Source of the DNA: Lysobacter sp. CFH 32150 | GTDB lineage: Bacteria > Pseudomonadota > Gammaproteobacteria > Xanthomonadales > Xanthomonadaceae | Direction: 5' to 3' | Assembly (NCBI RefSeq): GCF_022758295.1 | Contig: NZ_JALDWJ010000010.1 | Span: 124,001-188,000, forward strand | Length of the DNA stretch: 64,000 nucleotides | Shown here: piece after piece, positions 45,712-56,100 of the stretch | Numbering within the stretch: the stretch's first letter is position 1 | Layout: every line of letters starts with the position of its first letter | The notes under the pieces: model-generated | What the model was told of the DNA's origin: nothing | Seen by the model: the letters and a program-made list of their open reading frames with translations, nothing else | Databases searched by the model: none | Translations under genes and position numbers: made by a program

Positions 45712-45876
45712 ATGGCAAGCAAGCGCGACAAGATCCGTCTGATCTCCTCGGCCGCAACCGGCCACTTCTACACGACCGACAAGAACAAGAAGAACACGCC
45801 GAACAAGATGGAGGTCAAGAAGTACGACCCCGTCGTCCGGAAGCACGTGATCTACAAGGAAGGCAAGATCAAGTAA
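45712..45876 (+). CDS. rpmG: 50S ribosomal protein L33
   Basis: This is a 54-residue ribosomal protein: [20 protein letters not shown] and [11 protein letters not shown], then [14 protein letters not shown]. The zinc-binding cysteines are absent, so it is the C-minus paralogue type. The Shine-Dalgarno sequence is a perfect AGGAGG five bases before the ATG. A strong terminator follows. Confidence 0.97.
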   Translation: MASKRDKIRLISSAATGHFYTTDKNKKNTPNKMEVKKYDPVVRKHVIYKEGKIK

Positions 45877-45917
45877 GCCTTCCGGCCGGCTCCAATCCGG
45901 CTTGTTCGATGTAGCAA

Positions 45918-45950
45918 ACGAAACCCGCCGCGAGGCGGGTTTCGTGTTTT
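45918..45950 (+). terminator. Intrinsic terminator of the rpmB-rpmG operon
   Basis: Twelve-base perfect arms (ACGAAACCCGCC and GGCGGGTTTCGT) with loop GCGA are followed by GTTTT. It ends eight bases before the stop of the convergent AraC-type gene, so it may serve both. Confidence 0.9.
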
Positions 45951-45957
45951 CCGGGCC

Positions 45958-46719
45958 TTACTTCGCCGCCCGCATCAGCTGCCGGTATTCCCGCGGCGCG
46001 AACCCGGTGACCTGCCGGAACTGCCGCGACAGCACGCTTTGATCGGCGAAACCGGCCTGCAGCGCGACCTCGGCGATCGGCAGTTCGCTGTCGGCGAGCA
46101 GGCGCGCGGCCTGGTCGATGCGGGTCTTGATCAGGTACTGGCCGGCGGAGAGCTGGAAAATCTTTTTCATGCGCCGCTCGAACTGCGCCTGCGACAGCCC
46201 CGCGCGGCGGGCGAGATCGTCGAGGCGCAGCGGCTGCGCGGAGTGCTCGAGCATGTAGTCGACGGTGTCGGCGAAGCCGGCGTCGATGTAACCGGCGCGG
46301 CTGGGTTCGACCAGGTCCTTGGAGATGCAGGCCAGCCCGATGATGCGGCCGCGCGCGTCGCGCAGCGGTTCCTTGGTGCTCAGGCACCAGCCGGCACTGC
46401 CGTCGCGGTAGACGGTGAGGTCGAGGTTGTCGACGATCGGCTTGCCGGTGCGGAACAGGCGTTCGTCCTGGCGCGCATAACGCTGCGCCATCGGCGCCGG
46501 GAACAGGTCGTAGGCGGTCTTGCCGATCGCATCGCGCTTGCTCTTGAGGCCGCAGCGCACCACGCAGGCTTCGCTCATCAGCACGTAGCGGCCCTCGCGG
46601 TCCTTCACCGAGAACACCAGGTCCGGCAGGTGGTCGAACAGCGTCGCAATCGCCAGCGGGTCGGCAAGCTGGGCGAGGAAGGCATCGCGGAACGGCAATG
46701 GGTCGAGGGCGGCGGGCAT
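45958..46719 (-). CDS. PAS-AraC transcriptional regulator of hydroxyproline catabolism
   Basis: This is a 253-residue regulator. Residues about 25-130 form a PAS domain (LFDHLPDLVFSVKDREGRYVL). It is followed by an AraC-type double HTH (LARRAGLSQAQFERRMKKIF and IAEVALQAGFADQSVLSRQFRQVTG, two separate helices). The start at 46719 (MPAALDPLPF) is preferred to one at 46809 because the earlier codons overlap the divergent promoter region. It faces the hydroxyproline operon across about 98 bases and probably senses an intermediate or a redox signal through PAS. Confidence 0.87.
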   Translation of the reverse strand: MPAALDPLPFRDAFLAQLADPLAIATLFDHLPDLVFSVKDREGRYVLMSEACVVRCGLKSKRDAIGKTAYDLFPAPMAQRYARQDERLFRTGKPIVDNLDLTVYRDGSAGWCLSTKEPLRDARGRIIGLACISKDLVEPSRAGYIDAGFADTVDYMLEHSAQPLRLDDLARRAGLSQAQFERRMKKIFQLSAGQYLIKTRIDQAARLLADSELPIAEVALQAGFADQSVLSRQFRQVTGFAPREYRQLMRAAK

Positions 46720-46817
46720 TTGACGGATCGTAGCGTGCGCGCGCAGGGAAACGGCAAGACCGCCGCGCGCATGCGGCCTAGGCTGTGCGCTTGCAGCGAG
46801 GCGTACCACCGAGAAGC

Positions 46818-47768
46818 ATGCGCATGTCGACCGAACCGATCCGCATCATCGATTCCCACACCGCCGGTGAACCCACCCGCGTCGTGATCGCCGGCGGCCC
46901 TGCGCTCGCCGGCCTCGATCCCGCCGCTGCCCGTGCGCGGCTGCAGGACGAATTCGACCATTACCGCCGCGCGATCGTCTGCGAGCCCCGCGGCTCGGAC
47001 GTGCTGGTCGGCGCCTTCCTGTTGCCCCCGACCCGCAGCGACTGCATCGCCGGCGTGGTGTTCTGCAACAACGTCGGCTACCTCGGCATGTGCGGCCATG
47101 GCGCGATCGGGCTGGTCGAGACGCTGCGCCATCTCGGCCGCGTGCAACCGGGCGTGTTCGGGCTGGAGACGCCGGTCGGCCGGGTCGAAGCTGAACTACA
47201 TGCCGATGGCCGCGTCTCGATCGCCAACGTCGCGAGCTACCGGCATGCGACCGGTGTCGCGGTCGACGTCGCCGGCTACGGTCGCCTGCACGGCGACATC
47301 GCCTGGGGCGGCAACTGGTTCTTCCTGGTCGACGACCATGGCCTGGCGATCGAGCTCGCCAATCTCGAACGCTTGACCGATTGCGCCGTGCAGCTGCGAC
47401 GCGCGCTCGAACGCGACGGCATCCATGGCCGCGACGGGGCGGTGATCGACCACATCGAACTGGTCGGCCCATCGCCGACGCCGGGCGTCGACGCGCGCAA
47501 CTACGTGCTGTGCCCGGGCCTGGCCTACGACCGTTCGCCATGCGGCACGGGCACCAGCGCCAAGCTGGCCTGCCTCGCGGCCGCCGGCAAGCTCGCGCCC
47601 GGCGCATCGTGGCGGCAGGAGAGCGTGATCGGCAGTGAGTTCGAAGGCCGCTACAGCTCGGATGCCGATGGCGCGGTGCTGCCGGTAATCAGCGGCCGCG
47701 CGCACGTGGTTGCCGAAGCCAACCTGCTGTTCGATCGCGACGATCCGTTCGCGTGGGGCATTGCGTGA
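46818..47768 (+). CDS. 4-hydroxyproline 2-epimerase
   Basis: This is a 316-residue member of the proline racemase family. The two catalytic cysteines are in MCGHGAIG (Cys92) and [11 protein letters not shown] (Cys242). It converts trans-4-hydroxy-L-proline to cis-4-hydroxy-D-proline, the first catabolic step. Both cysteines are present, as in epimerases; trans-3-hydroxyproline dehydratases have Thr instead of the second. ATGs at 46818 and 46824 are both usable. The D-hydroxyproline dehydrogenase beta-like gene follows with a GTGA overlap. Confidence 0.93.
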   Translation: MRMSTEPIRIIDSHTAGEPTRVVIAGGPALAGLDPAAARARLQDEFDHYRRAIVCEPRGSDVLVGAFLLPPTRSDCIAGVVFCNNVGYLGMCGHGAIGLVETLRHLGRVQPGVFGLETPVGRVEAELHADGRVSIANVASYRHATGVAVDVAGYGRLHGDIAWGGNWFFLVDDHGLAIELANLERLTDCAVQLRRALERDGIHGRDGAVIDHIELVGPSPTPGVDARNYVLCPGLAYDRSPCGTGTSAKLACLAAAGKLAPGASWRQESVIGSEFEGRYSSDADGAVLPVISGRAHVVAEANLLFDRDDPFAWGIA

Positions 47769-48904
47769 GTGTCGATGCGCCGGCTTTCGACGCACTGATC
47801 GTTGGCGGCGGCATCGTCGGCTGCGCGCTGGCCGACCGGTTGGCGCGCGCCGGGCTGCGCGTGGCCCTGGTCGAGCGCGACTGCATCGGTGGCGGTGCGA
47901 CCGCGGCATCGATGGGACACCTGGTGGTGCTCGACGACGATCCGGCCGAACTCGCACTGTCGGCGTATTCCTGCGCGCGCTGGCGCGCCGAACGCGCAAC
48001 GTTGCCGCCAGGCGTGGAATACCGGGGCACCGGCACGCTGTGGATCGCCACCGATGCCGAAGAGCTGGCCGAGGCCGAGCGCAAACAGGCGCGGTTGGCG
48101 GCGCATGGCATCACCAGTGATCTCTTCAACGTCTCGGTGCTGCGGGCGATCGAACCCGCGCTGGCAGCGCACTGCGTCGGTGGCCTACGCGTGCCGGCCG
48201 ATGCGGTGATCTATCCGCCGGTGGCGGCCGTACATTTCGCGCGCCGCGCCCAGCGGCACGGTGCGCAGTTGCTCACCGGCGTCGCCGTGCGGACCCTCAC
48301 CGACGATGGCGTGCTGCTCGATAACGGCCGTGCATTGCGTGCGACGGCGATCATCCTCGCCACCGGCTGCGCTTTGCCCGAACTGCTGCCGGGCACACCG
48401 ATCCGCCCGCGCAAGGGCCACCTGCTGATCACCACCCGCGCCGCGCCGTTGATCCGCCATCAACTGGTCGAGCTCGGCTACATCAAAAGCGCGCATGGCG
48501 ACGCCGCCGAGTCGGTGGCATTCAACGCCCAGCCGCGCGCGACCGGGCAGCTGCTGCTCGGCTCCACGCGCCAGTTCGACGACACCACCGCGGTCCTGGT
48601 GCCGCGCATGCTGCAGCGCCTGCTCGACCGCGCACGCGAATTCCTGCCGCAGCTCGACAGCCTGGTCGGCCTGCGCGCTTGGACTGGATTCCGTCCGACC
48701 ACGCCGGACCATCGCCCGCTGATTGGACGCTGGCCCGCGCGTGCCGGGCTATGGCTCGCGGCGGGCCACGAAGGCCTCGGCGTCACCACCGCGTTGGGCA
48801 CTGCCGATCTACTCGCCGCGCAGTTGCTCGGCGAAGCGTTGCCGTTCGATGCCGCGCCGTTCGATCCGGCGCGCTATGCCGCGGAGTTCGCACATGCCGC
48901 CTGA
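47765..48904 (+). CDS. D-hydroxyproline dehydrogenase, FAD amino-acid oxidase-like subunit
   Basis: This is a 379-residue DAO-family flavoprotein. The N-terminus [20 protein letters not shown] binds FAD, and the C-terminal [20 protein letters not shown] is typical of glycine/D-amino acid oxidases. It resembles HcnC and the beta subunit of heterotrimeric D-hydroxyproline dehydrogenases, which transfer electrons to the respiratory chain. It begins with GTG overlapping the epimerase stop. The next two genes encode the small 2Fe-2S and the second flavin subunits. Confidence 0.88.
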   Translation: MSVDAPAFDALIVGGGIVGCALADRLARAGLRVALVERDCIGGGATAASMGHLVVLDDDPAELALSAYSCARWRAERATLPPGVEYRGTGTLWIATDAEELAEAERKQARLAAHGITSDLFNVSVLRAIEPALAAHCVGGLRVPADAVIYPPVAAVHFARRAQRHGAQLLTGVAVRTLTDDGVLLDNGRALRATAIILATGCALPELLPGTPIRPRKGHLLITTRAAPLIRHQLVELGYIKSAHGDAAESVAFNAQPRATGQLLLGSTRQFDDTTAVLVPRMLQRLLDRAREFLPQLDSLVGLRAWTGFRPTTPDHRPLIGRWPARAGLWLAAGHEGLGVTTALGTADLLAAQLLGEALPFDAAPFDPARYAAEFAHAA

Positions 48905-49151
48905 GGTGACGCTGCAGATCGATGGTGTCGTCGTGCGCGTGCCCGCGGACACGAGCGTGGCCGCGGCCTTGGCCCGGGCCGGATATATCGCGACCCGGCG
49001 TTCGTTGAGCGGCGAAACGCGGATGGCGTTCTGCGGCATGGGCGTGTGTTTCGAATGCCGGGTGCGCATCGATGGCATCGAGCGACTGGCATGCCTGACC
49101 CCGGTGCGCGAAGGCCTGCAGGTCAGCACCTGTGAGCATCGCGATGGCTGA
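48894..49151 (+). CDS. D-hydroxyproline dehydrogenase, small 2Fe-2S subunit
   Basis: This is an 85-residue ferredoxin-like protein with the cysteine set CGMGVCFECRVRIDG and ACL (C-x4-C-x2-C-x11-C). It corresponds to the HcnA-like gamma subunit and passes electrons between the two flavoprotein subunits. It overlaps the upstream gene by 11 bases and the downstream gene by eight, so strict co-translation is likely. Confidence 0.9.
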   Translation: MPPEVTLQIDGVVVRVPADTSVAAALARAGYIATRRSLSGETRMAFCGMGVCFECRVRIDGIERLACLTPVREGLQVSTCEHRDG

Positions 49152-50454
49152 CGTGCGCTACGACGTGCTGGTGATTGGCGCCGGTCCCGCCGGAATCGCC
49201 GCGGCGATCAGCGCCGCGCGTGCCGGTGCGCGCGTGATGCTGCTCGACATGCAAGCCGAACCCGGCGGCCAGATCTGGCGCGGACAGTGGTGCACGCGCA
49301 GCGACCACGCAGCCAAAGTCTGGATGGACATGCTCGAGCAGGTACCGGTCGAATGCTGTTTCGGTGCACGGCTGGTGGCGGTGCCCGATCCGCACGCGGT
49401 GCTGGTCGACTGCGCCGATGGCGCGCGCACGCTGCGCTTCGCGCGCGCCGTGATCGCCACCGGCGCGCGCGAACTGCATCTGCCGTTTCCAGGCTGGAGC
49501 CTGCCCGGGGTTTTCGGCGCTGGTGGCCTGCAGGCCCTGGTGAAAAACGGTTGGCCGGTCGCCGGCAAGCGCGTGCTGGTCGCCGGTTCCGGACCGCTGC
49601 TGTTGGCGGTGGCGGACAGCCTGCGCAACGCCGGTGCACATGTGCTGGCCATCGCCGAACAGGCGTCGCACCTGGCGCAGGCCCGCTTCGCACCAGCGCT
49701 GCTCCAGGCACCGCGCAAGCTAGGCCAGGCACTGGGTTATGGCATGCGCCTGCGCGGCATTCCGCGCTACGCGAATGCCTGGGTCGAACGCGCCGATGGC
49801 GTTGGCCGCGTGCATCGCGTGACGGTGAACATCGCCGATCGCCACCGCGTGTTCGATGTCGATTGCCTCGCCGTCGGCTATGGCCTGGTGCCCAATCTCG
49901 AAGTCGCCGCTGCGTTCGGTTGCGACCTCCGCGACGGCGCGGTGCGCGTCGATGCCCGACAAACCACCAGCGTCGCGCATGTGTATTGCGCCGGCGAAGG
50001 CACCGGGATCGGCGGCGTAGACCAGGCGCTCGCGCAAGGTGAGATCGCCGGCTATGCCGCCGCCGGTCATTCCGAACTTGCGGGCGCCGCGCCTGCACGC
50101 CGCCGCGCCGCACAACGCTTCGGCGCCGCGCTGGCGCGCACCTTCGCCTTGCGCCCACAGCTGCGCACGCTCGCCGCCGACGACACCGTGCTGTGTCGCT
50201 GCGAAGACGTGCCTTACGGCGCGGCGCGCGCCTGCGCAACGCAGCGCGAAGCCAAGCTGCACACGCGACTCGGCATGGGCCATTGCCAGGGCCGCGTCTG
50301 CGGCGCCGCGTGTGGCTTCCTGTTCGATTGGAACGCGCCTGCATCCGTGCGCCTGCCACTCGCGCCGATCGCACTCGGCCATCTCGATTTTTCCACCCGC
50401 ACCACCGACGACGCTGTCCTTCAGCCACGCCCGCACTTACCAACGAGACATTGA
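49144..50454 (+). CDS. D-hydroxyproline dehydrogenase, HcnB-like FAD/Fe-S subunit
   Basis: This is a 436-residue pyridine-nucleotide-disulfide-oxidoreductase-like flavoprotein with the N-terminal VLVIGAGPAGIAAAISAARAG and a second GxGxxG near KRVLVAGSGPLLLAVA. The C-terminal segment VLCRCEDVPYG, GMGHCQGRVCGAAC is a BFD-like 2Fe-2S motif. It is the alpha subunit of the trimer. ATG 49144 is preferred. A GTG at 49132 is also in frame. Confidence 0.88.
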   Translation: MADVRYDVLVIGAGPAGIAAAISAARAGARVMLLDMQAEPGGQIWRGQWCTRSDHAAKVWMDMLEQVPVECCFGARLVAVPDPHAVLVDCADGARTLRFARAVIATGARELHLPFPGWSLPGVFGAGGLQALVKNGWPVAGKRVLVAGSGPLLLAVADSLRNAGAHVLAIAEQASHLAQARFAPALLQAPRKLGQALGYGMRLRGIPRYANAWVERADGVGRVHRVTVNIADRHRVFDVDCLAVGYGLVPNLEVAAAFGCDLRDGAVRVDARQTTSVAHVYCAGEGTGIGGVDQALAQGEIAGYAAAGHSELAGAAPARRRAAQRFGAALARTFALRPQLRTLAADDTVLCRCEDVPYGAARACATQREAKLHTRLGMGHCQGRVCGAACGFLFDWNAPASVRLPLAPIALGHLDFSTRTTDDAVLQPRPHLPTRH

Positions 50455-50458
50455 ACCC

Positions 50459-51358
50459 ATGAGTACGATCTGGACCGGCGTCCTGCCCGCCATCACCACT
50501 CCCTTTGATTCTGCGCTGCACATCGACCACGCCTTCGTGGGCAAGCACGTGCGTTGGCTGGTCGGCCACGGCGCACAAGGCATCATTCCCTGCGGCTCGC
50601 TCGGCGAAGGCGCGACCCTGAGCTTCGACGAGAAGGTCGCGCTGATCAGCACCTGCGTCCAGGCCGTCGATGGCAAGGTGCCGGTCATCCCGGGCATCGC
50701 CGCGCTGTCGACCGACGAAGCCGTGTGCCTGGCGCAGGCAGCCGAAGCGGCCGGTTGCGGCGGCCTGATGGTGCTGCCGCCGTATGTCTACGCCAGCGAC
50801 TGGCGCGAGATGAAGGCGCACGTCGCCGCGGTGATCGGCGCGACCAAACTGCCTTGCATGCTTTACAACAACCCGCCCGCGTACAAGACCGACTTCACCG
50901 CACCGCAGGTCGCCGAACTCGCGACCGAACACGCCAACCTCGAGGCAGTGAAGGAATCCAGCGGCGACTCGCGCCGGGTCAGCGCGCTGCGCGTCGCACT
51001 CGGTGAACGCCTGCGCATCGGCGTCGGCCTCGACGACATGGTCTGCGAAGGCGTCGCCGCCGGCGCGCAGTTCTGGGTCGCCGGCACCGTCAATGCGTTC
51101 CCGCAGGAATCGATCCGCCAGTTCGAACTTGCCCTGGCCGGGCGCTGGCAGGAAGCGTACGACCTGTACCGTTGGCACCTGCCGTTGCTGCGCATGGACA
51201 CCACGATCAAGTTCGTGCAACTGATCAAGCTGATGCAGGCGGAAGTCGGCATGGGCAGCGCGAGCGTGCGTGCGCCACGGCTGGAGCTGGCCGGCGCCGA
51301 GCGCGACGAAGCACTGGCGGTGATCCGTCATGCAATCGCGACGCGGCCGCAGGCCTGA
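50459..51358 (+). CDS. Pyrroline-4-hydroxy-2-carboxylate deaminase (DHDPS superfamily)
   Basis: This is a 299-residue TIM barrel of the DapA/NAL superfamily. The Schiff-base lysine is Lys165 in LEAVKESSGD, and the conserved tyrosine is Tyr136 in MLYNNPPAY. GSLGEGATLSFDEK is the carboxylate-binding loop in the position of GTTGE. In this operon context it converts 1-pyrroline-4-hydroxy-2-carboxylate to 2-oxoglutarate semialdehyde with release of ammonia. It is not the lysine enzyme. Confidence 0.9.
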   Translation: MSTIWTGVLPAITTPFDSALHIDHAFVGKHVRWLVGHGAQGIIPCGSLGEGATLSFDEKVALISTCVQAVDGKVPVIPGIAALSTDEAVCLAQAAEAAGCGGLMVLPPYVYASDWREMKAHVAAVIGATKLPCMLYNNPPAYKTDFTAPQVAELATEHANLEAVKESSGDSRRVSALRVALGERLRIGVGLDDMVCEGVAAGAQFWVAGTVNAFPQESIRQFELALAGRWQEAYDLYRWHLPLLRMDTTIKFVQLIKLMQAEVGMGSASVRAPRLELAGAERDEALAVIRHAIATRPQA

Positions 51359-51395
51359 TTCCAATCCGCCCATCCAGGCAACACTTTCGAGAACG

Positions 51396-52979
51396 ATGAT
51401 GAGCGAACTCCTGCAAGGCCTGTCCCTGATCGGCGCTGCACGCGGCGCACCGGGCGGCGCCGGTTTCACCGGCACCGATCCGACCACCGGTGAAGCGTTG
51501 ACGCCGCGCTATCACAGCGCCAGCACCGACGAACTCGACCGCGCGGTCGCACTCGCGCAGGCCGCAGCGCCGGTGCTCGCGCGCAGCAGCGGTGCGCAAC
51601 GTGGCGCGCTGCTGCGTGCGATCGCCGAGGAGCTCGAACAGGCACGCGCCGACCTCGAAGCGCTGGTCCCGCGCGAAACCGGATTGCCGCAGGCGCGCGC
51701 CGCCGGCGAACTCGGTCGCACCGTCGGCCAGTTGCGCCTGTTCGCCGCACTCGCGGAAGACGGCAGCTGGGTCGATGCGCGCATCGACCACGCCGATCCC
51801 GCGCGCACGCCGTTGCCGAAGCCCGACGTGCGTTCGCTGCTGCGCCCGCTCGGACCGGTCGCGGTGTTTGGCGCCAGCAATTTCCCGCTGGCGTTCTCGG
51901 TCGCCGGCGGCGACACCGCCAGTGCGCTCGCCGCGGGCTGCCCGGTGATCGTCAAGGCGCATCCGTCGCATCCGGCCACCGGCGAACGCGTTGCACTCGC
52001 AGTCCGCGCCGCGGTCGCACGCTGCGGCTTGCCGGAAGGCACGTTCTCGTTGCTGTTCGACGCCGGGATCACCGTCGGCGCCGCGCTGGTGCGGCACCCT
52101 GGCATCCGCGCGGTCGGCTTCACCGGCTCACGCGCCGGAGGCCGTGCGCTCGCCGACCTGGCTGCGGCACGCGCCGAGCCGATCCCGGTGTACGCAGAGA
52201 TGGGTAGCATCAATCCGGTGTTCGTGTTGCCGGCGGCAGTGCAGGCCCGCGGCGGCGAGATCGCGACGCAGCTCCATGCGTCGGTCCTGCAAAGCGCCGG
52301 CCAGTTCTGCACCAGCCCCGGCGTGATCGTGTTGCCCGACGGCGACGCCGGCGATGCGTTGCGCGACCAGCTCGTCGCATTGTTCGCCGGCAGCACGCCG
52401 GCGCCGATGCTCAACGCAGGGATCGCCGCGCGCTATGCCGAAGGCGTCGCTGCACTCGGCGATGTCGCCGGTGTCGACACGCTGCATCGCAACGCCTCGC
52501 CACCGCGCAATGCCGCCGCAGCGCTGTTCGAGACCGATGCGGCGCGATTCCGCGCCGAACCGCAGCTGCGCGAGGAAGTGTTCGGCCCAATGACGCTGCT
52601 GGTGCGCGCGCACGACGACACCGACATGCTCGCACTGGCGCAGTCGCTGGAAGGCCAGCTCACCGCCACCGTGATCGCCGATGCCACCGACCAGGCGCAG
52701 GTCGCGCCGCTGCTCGACGTGCTCGCCGACATCGCCGGCCGCGTGCTGATGAACGGCGTCCCGACCGGTGTCGAAGTCGGGCCGGCGATGGTGCACGGCG
52801 GCCCGTATCCCGCCACGTCCGACGGCCGCAGCACCTCGGTCGGCACCGCCGCGATCGAACGCTTCGCGCGCCGTGTGTGTTTCCAGAACCTGCCGGACGC
52901 GTTGTTGCCGGAGGCATTGCGCGAAGCCAATCCACTCGGATTGTGGCGACTGGTCGATGGAGCGCGCGTTCGCGCGTGA
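51396..52979 (+). CDS. 2-oxoglutarate semialdehyde dehydrogenase
   Basis: This is a 527-residue aldehyde dehydrogenase. The catalytic Cys305 lies in SAGQFCTSPG and the general base Glu268 in VYAEMGSINP, with the NAD-binding GASNFPLAFSVAGGD. The GQFCTSPG and AEMGSINP motifs mark the alpha-ketoglutaric-semialdehyde dehydrogenase (KGSADH type III) group. It completes hydroxyproline degradation to 2-oxoglutarate. ATGs at 51396 and 51399 are both in frame. A terminator follows at 53028. Confidence 0.92.
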   Translation: MMSELLQGLSLIGAARGAPGGAGFTGTDPTTGEALTPRYHSASTDELDRAVALAQAAAPVLARSSGAQRGALLRAIAEELEQARADLEALVPRETGLPQARAAGELGRTVGQLRLFAALAEDGSWVDARIDHADPARTPLPKPDVRSLLRPLGPVAVFGASNFPLAFSVAGGDTASALAAGCPVIVKAHPSHPATGERVALAVRAAVARCGLPEGTFSLLFDAGITVGAALVRHPGIRAVGFTGSRAGGRALADLAAARAEPIPVYAEMGSINPVFVLPAAVQARGGEIATQLHASVLQSAGQFCTSPGVIVLPDGDAGDALRDQLVALFAGSTPAPMLNAGIAARYAEGVAALGDVAGVDTLHRNASPPRNAAAALFETDAARFRAEPQLREEVFGPMTLLVRAHDDTDMLALAQSLEGQLTATVIADATDQAQVAPLLDVLADIAGRVLMNGVPTGVEVGPAMVHGGPYPATSDGRSTSVGTAAIERFARRVCFQNLPDALLPEALREANPLGLWRLVDGARVRA

Positions 52980-53027
52980 AGCCTAACGATCAGGCATCCC
53001 GCCGCCGGTCGATCCGAGCTCCATGCG

Positions 53028-53049
53028 AAGCCCGCCTCCTGGCGGGCTT
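53028..53049 (+). terminator. Intrinsic terminator of the hydroxyproline operon
   Basis: Nine-base arms (AAGCCCGCC and GGCGGGCTT) with loop TCCT are followed by a broken T-tract (TGTCGTTT). It is 48 bases beyond the dehydrogenase stop. Confidence 0.75.
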
Positions 53050-53064
53050 TGTCGTTTCCGCCTC

Positions 53065-53080
53065 TACGACTTTGGTCGCA
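53065..53080. promoter_or_regulatory. Putative CrbR-type dyad upstream of the kinase gene
   Basis: TACGAC-TTTG-GTCGCA is a near-perfect dyad. It matches two sites between acs and the porin gene (59350-59365 and 59389-59404), which share the pattern TnnGnC-yTTG-GTCGnA. It is 60 bases before the kinase start. Confidence 0.5.
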
Positions 53081-53139
53081 GCCGCGGCCTGGTCCGGCCG
53101 CCGTACACTCGCCGCATCGATCGCGGAGGCAGGTGACGC

Positions 53140-56100
53140 GTGATTCCGGGTTGGGTGCTGTTGCTGGTATCGCTGGGCTATGTCGGCCTGCTGTTCGCCG
53201 TTGCCTACTACGGCGACCGGCGCGACCCCGTGTCGCGATCGCGCTGGCTGCGGCCGATGGTCTACTCGCTGGCGCTGGCGGTGTACTGCTCGTCGTGGAC
53301 GTTCTACGGCGCGGTCGGGACCGCGGCGCGCACCGGACTGGGCTTCCTGCCGATCTATCTCGGTCCGTTGCTGATGTTGCTGTTCGGGTGGCGCATCCTG
53401 GAACGGCTGGTGCTGATCTCCGGCGAGCACCGCATCGTCTCGATCGCCGACTTCCTCTCCTCGCGCTACGGTCGCGCGCCCGGCCTCGCCGCGCTGGTTG
53501 CCGCGGTTGCGCTGATCGCCGCGGTGCCGTACGTGGCATTGCAGTTCAAGGCGGTGGCGATGAGCGTCACGGTGCTCGCAGGTAGCGGCGAAGCCGGCCT
53601 GCTTGCCGATCCCGCGCTGTATGTCGCGCTGCTGCTGGCCGTGTTCGCGATCCTGTTCGGCACGCGCCAGATCGATGCCACCGAACACCACCGCGGCATG
53701 ATGCTGGCGGTCGCGCTGGAATCGCTGGTGAAGCTGGTCGCTTTCATCGCGATCGGCGTGTTCGCGTTGGCGCACCTGCCCGGTGTCGGCGGTTACGGCG
53801 CGCGCATGGCCCAGGCCGCGCAGACGGTGACGGCACACGGCATGCCGACCGGTTTCGTCGCGCAGACACTGCTTGCCTTCGTCGCGATCGTCTGCCTGCC
53901 ACGGCAGTTCCATGTCGCGGTGGTGGAGTGTCAGGACCCGTCCGACCTGCGCCCGGCGCGTTGGTTGTTCGGCAGCTATCTGCTGATCTTCAGCCTGCTG
54001 GTCGTGCCGATCACGCTGGCCGGACAATCGCTGCTCGCCGGCAGTGGCGCGTCGCCCGACACCTACGTGCTGGCACTGCCGTTGGCGCTCGATCACGACA
54101 CGCTCGCACTCGCCGCGTACGTCGGCGGCTTCTCGGCGGCGACCGGCATGGTGATCGTTGCCAGCGTCGCGCTGGCGACCATGGTCAGCAACGACCTGGT
54201 GATGCCGCTGCTGCTGCGCAGCCGCGCGCTCGACGACACCGGCGGCATCGATCGGCAGGTGCTGTGGGTGCGCCGCGCGACCATCGTCGCGCTGGCGTTG
54301 ATGGCGTATGCGTACCACCGCGGTGCGCTCGGTAGCGACAGTCTTGCCCAACACGGGTTGCTCGCGTTCGCCGCGGTTGGGCAGTTCGCACCGGCGCTGA
54401 TCGGCGGTTTGTACTGGCGTGGTGCGAGTCGCGCGGGTGCGTTCGCCGGATTGCTGGCCGGCGCGCTGGTCTGGCTGTATGCGCTCCTGTTGCCCGCACT
54501 CGCGCGCGGCGGCTGGTTCGGGACTGGCTGGATCGAACACGGCCCGCTCGGCGTGGCCTGGCTGCGACCGGAGCAACTGTTCGGCCTCACCGGCTGGGAT
54601 CCGCTCACCCATGGCGTGTTCTGGTCGCTGCTGCTCAATGTCGGTGCGTTCTTCCTGGTCTCGGCGCGCAATCGTCCGCGCTTGCAGGAGCAGTTGCTGG
54701 CGTCGTCGTACCTGGATCCCTATGCGCAACGCCCGGCCATCGGTCCCGGCGGTTGGGCCGGCAGCGTGCGCAGCGGCGAGTTGCTGGCCTTGGCCGAGCG
54801 CATCCTCGGCGAACGCGGCGCGCGGCGTGCGTTCGAAGACTACGCGGCGCAGCAAGGACGGCCCTGGCAACCGGACTTCCCGGCTGACCGCGCGCTCGCG
54901 CAATTCACCGAACGCCTGCTGGCTTCCGCGATCGGTGCCGCTTCCGCGCGCCTTACCCTGACCAGCGCGTTGCGCGGTTCGGGCATGGAACTGGGCGAAG
55001 TGGTGGCGCTGCTCGACGAAGCCAGCCAGGAATTGCGTTTCAATCGCCAGGTGTTGTCGACGACGCTGGAAAACATCAGCCAGGGCGTGAGCGTGGTCGA
55101 TGCCGAGATGCGACTGGTCGCCTGGAACCGGCGTTATCAACATCTGTTCGGCTATCCCGACGGCATGCTGTACGTCGGGCGCCCGGTGAGCGATCTGATC
55201 CGCTGGAATGCCGAGCGCGGCGAGTTGGGCACGGGCGACATCGAAATCCAGGTGCAACGTCGCCTTGATCATCTGCGCGCCGGCACGCCACACGTGTTCG
55301 AACGCGTGCGCACGAGCGGCCAGGTCATCGAAATGCGCGGGCAGCCGCTGCCGGGTGGCGGCTACGTCACCAGCTACAGCGACGTCACCGATTACAAGCG
55401 CGCCGAACAGGCCCTGCGCGACGCCAACGAAACGCTGGAGGAACGCGTCGAACTGCGCACACGCGAAGCCGAGGACGCGCAGCAGTCGAAGACCCGCTTT
55501 CTCGCCGCCGTCAGCCATGACGTGCTGCAGCCGTTGAATGCGGCACGCCTGTTCACCACCGCGTTGCGCGAAAGCCGCGACGACCGCGAACAGGCGCATC
55601 TCGCCGAGCGCGTCGATGCTTCGCTGCGCGCGGCCGAGGATCTGCTCGATGGACTGCTCGATGTCTCGCGCCTGGATGCAGGCGCCCTGCAGCCGGAGAT
55701 CACCGATTTCGACACCGGCGAGCTGTTGCGCGAACTCGCCGCGCAATACGCACCGACCGCGGCCGAGCGCGGCCTGCAGCTGCGGTTGCGCGTGCCGATG
55801 ACGTTGACCGTGCGTAGCGATCGCCGGTTGTTGCGGCGCGCGCTGCAGAACTTCATCGCCAACGCCTTGCGCTACACGCGCGAAGGCGGCGTGCTGCTCG
55901 CAGCACGCGAGCGCAGCGATGCGATCGAACTGCAGATCTGGGATACCGGCCCCGGCATTCCCGCGCATCATCTGGAACAGATCTTCGACGAGTTCCGCCG
56001 CTTCGAGCAGCCCGGGGTCGGCGGCGAGCGCGGGCTCGGTCTCGGTCTGTCGATCTGCCAGCGCATCGCGCGCACGCTCTCACACCCGCTCACCGTGCGT

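Noticed and set aside
52990-55971. 993-codon open frame opposite the CrbS-like kinase gene
   Set aside because: The opposite strand encodes a complete symporter-kinase with all motifs, whereas this frame has only Arg/Gln/His-rich sequence.
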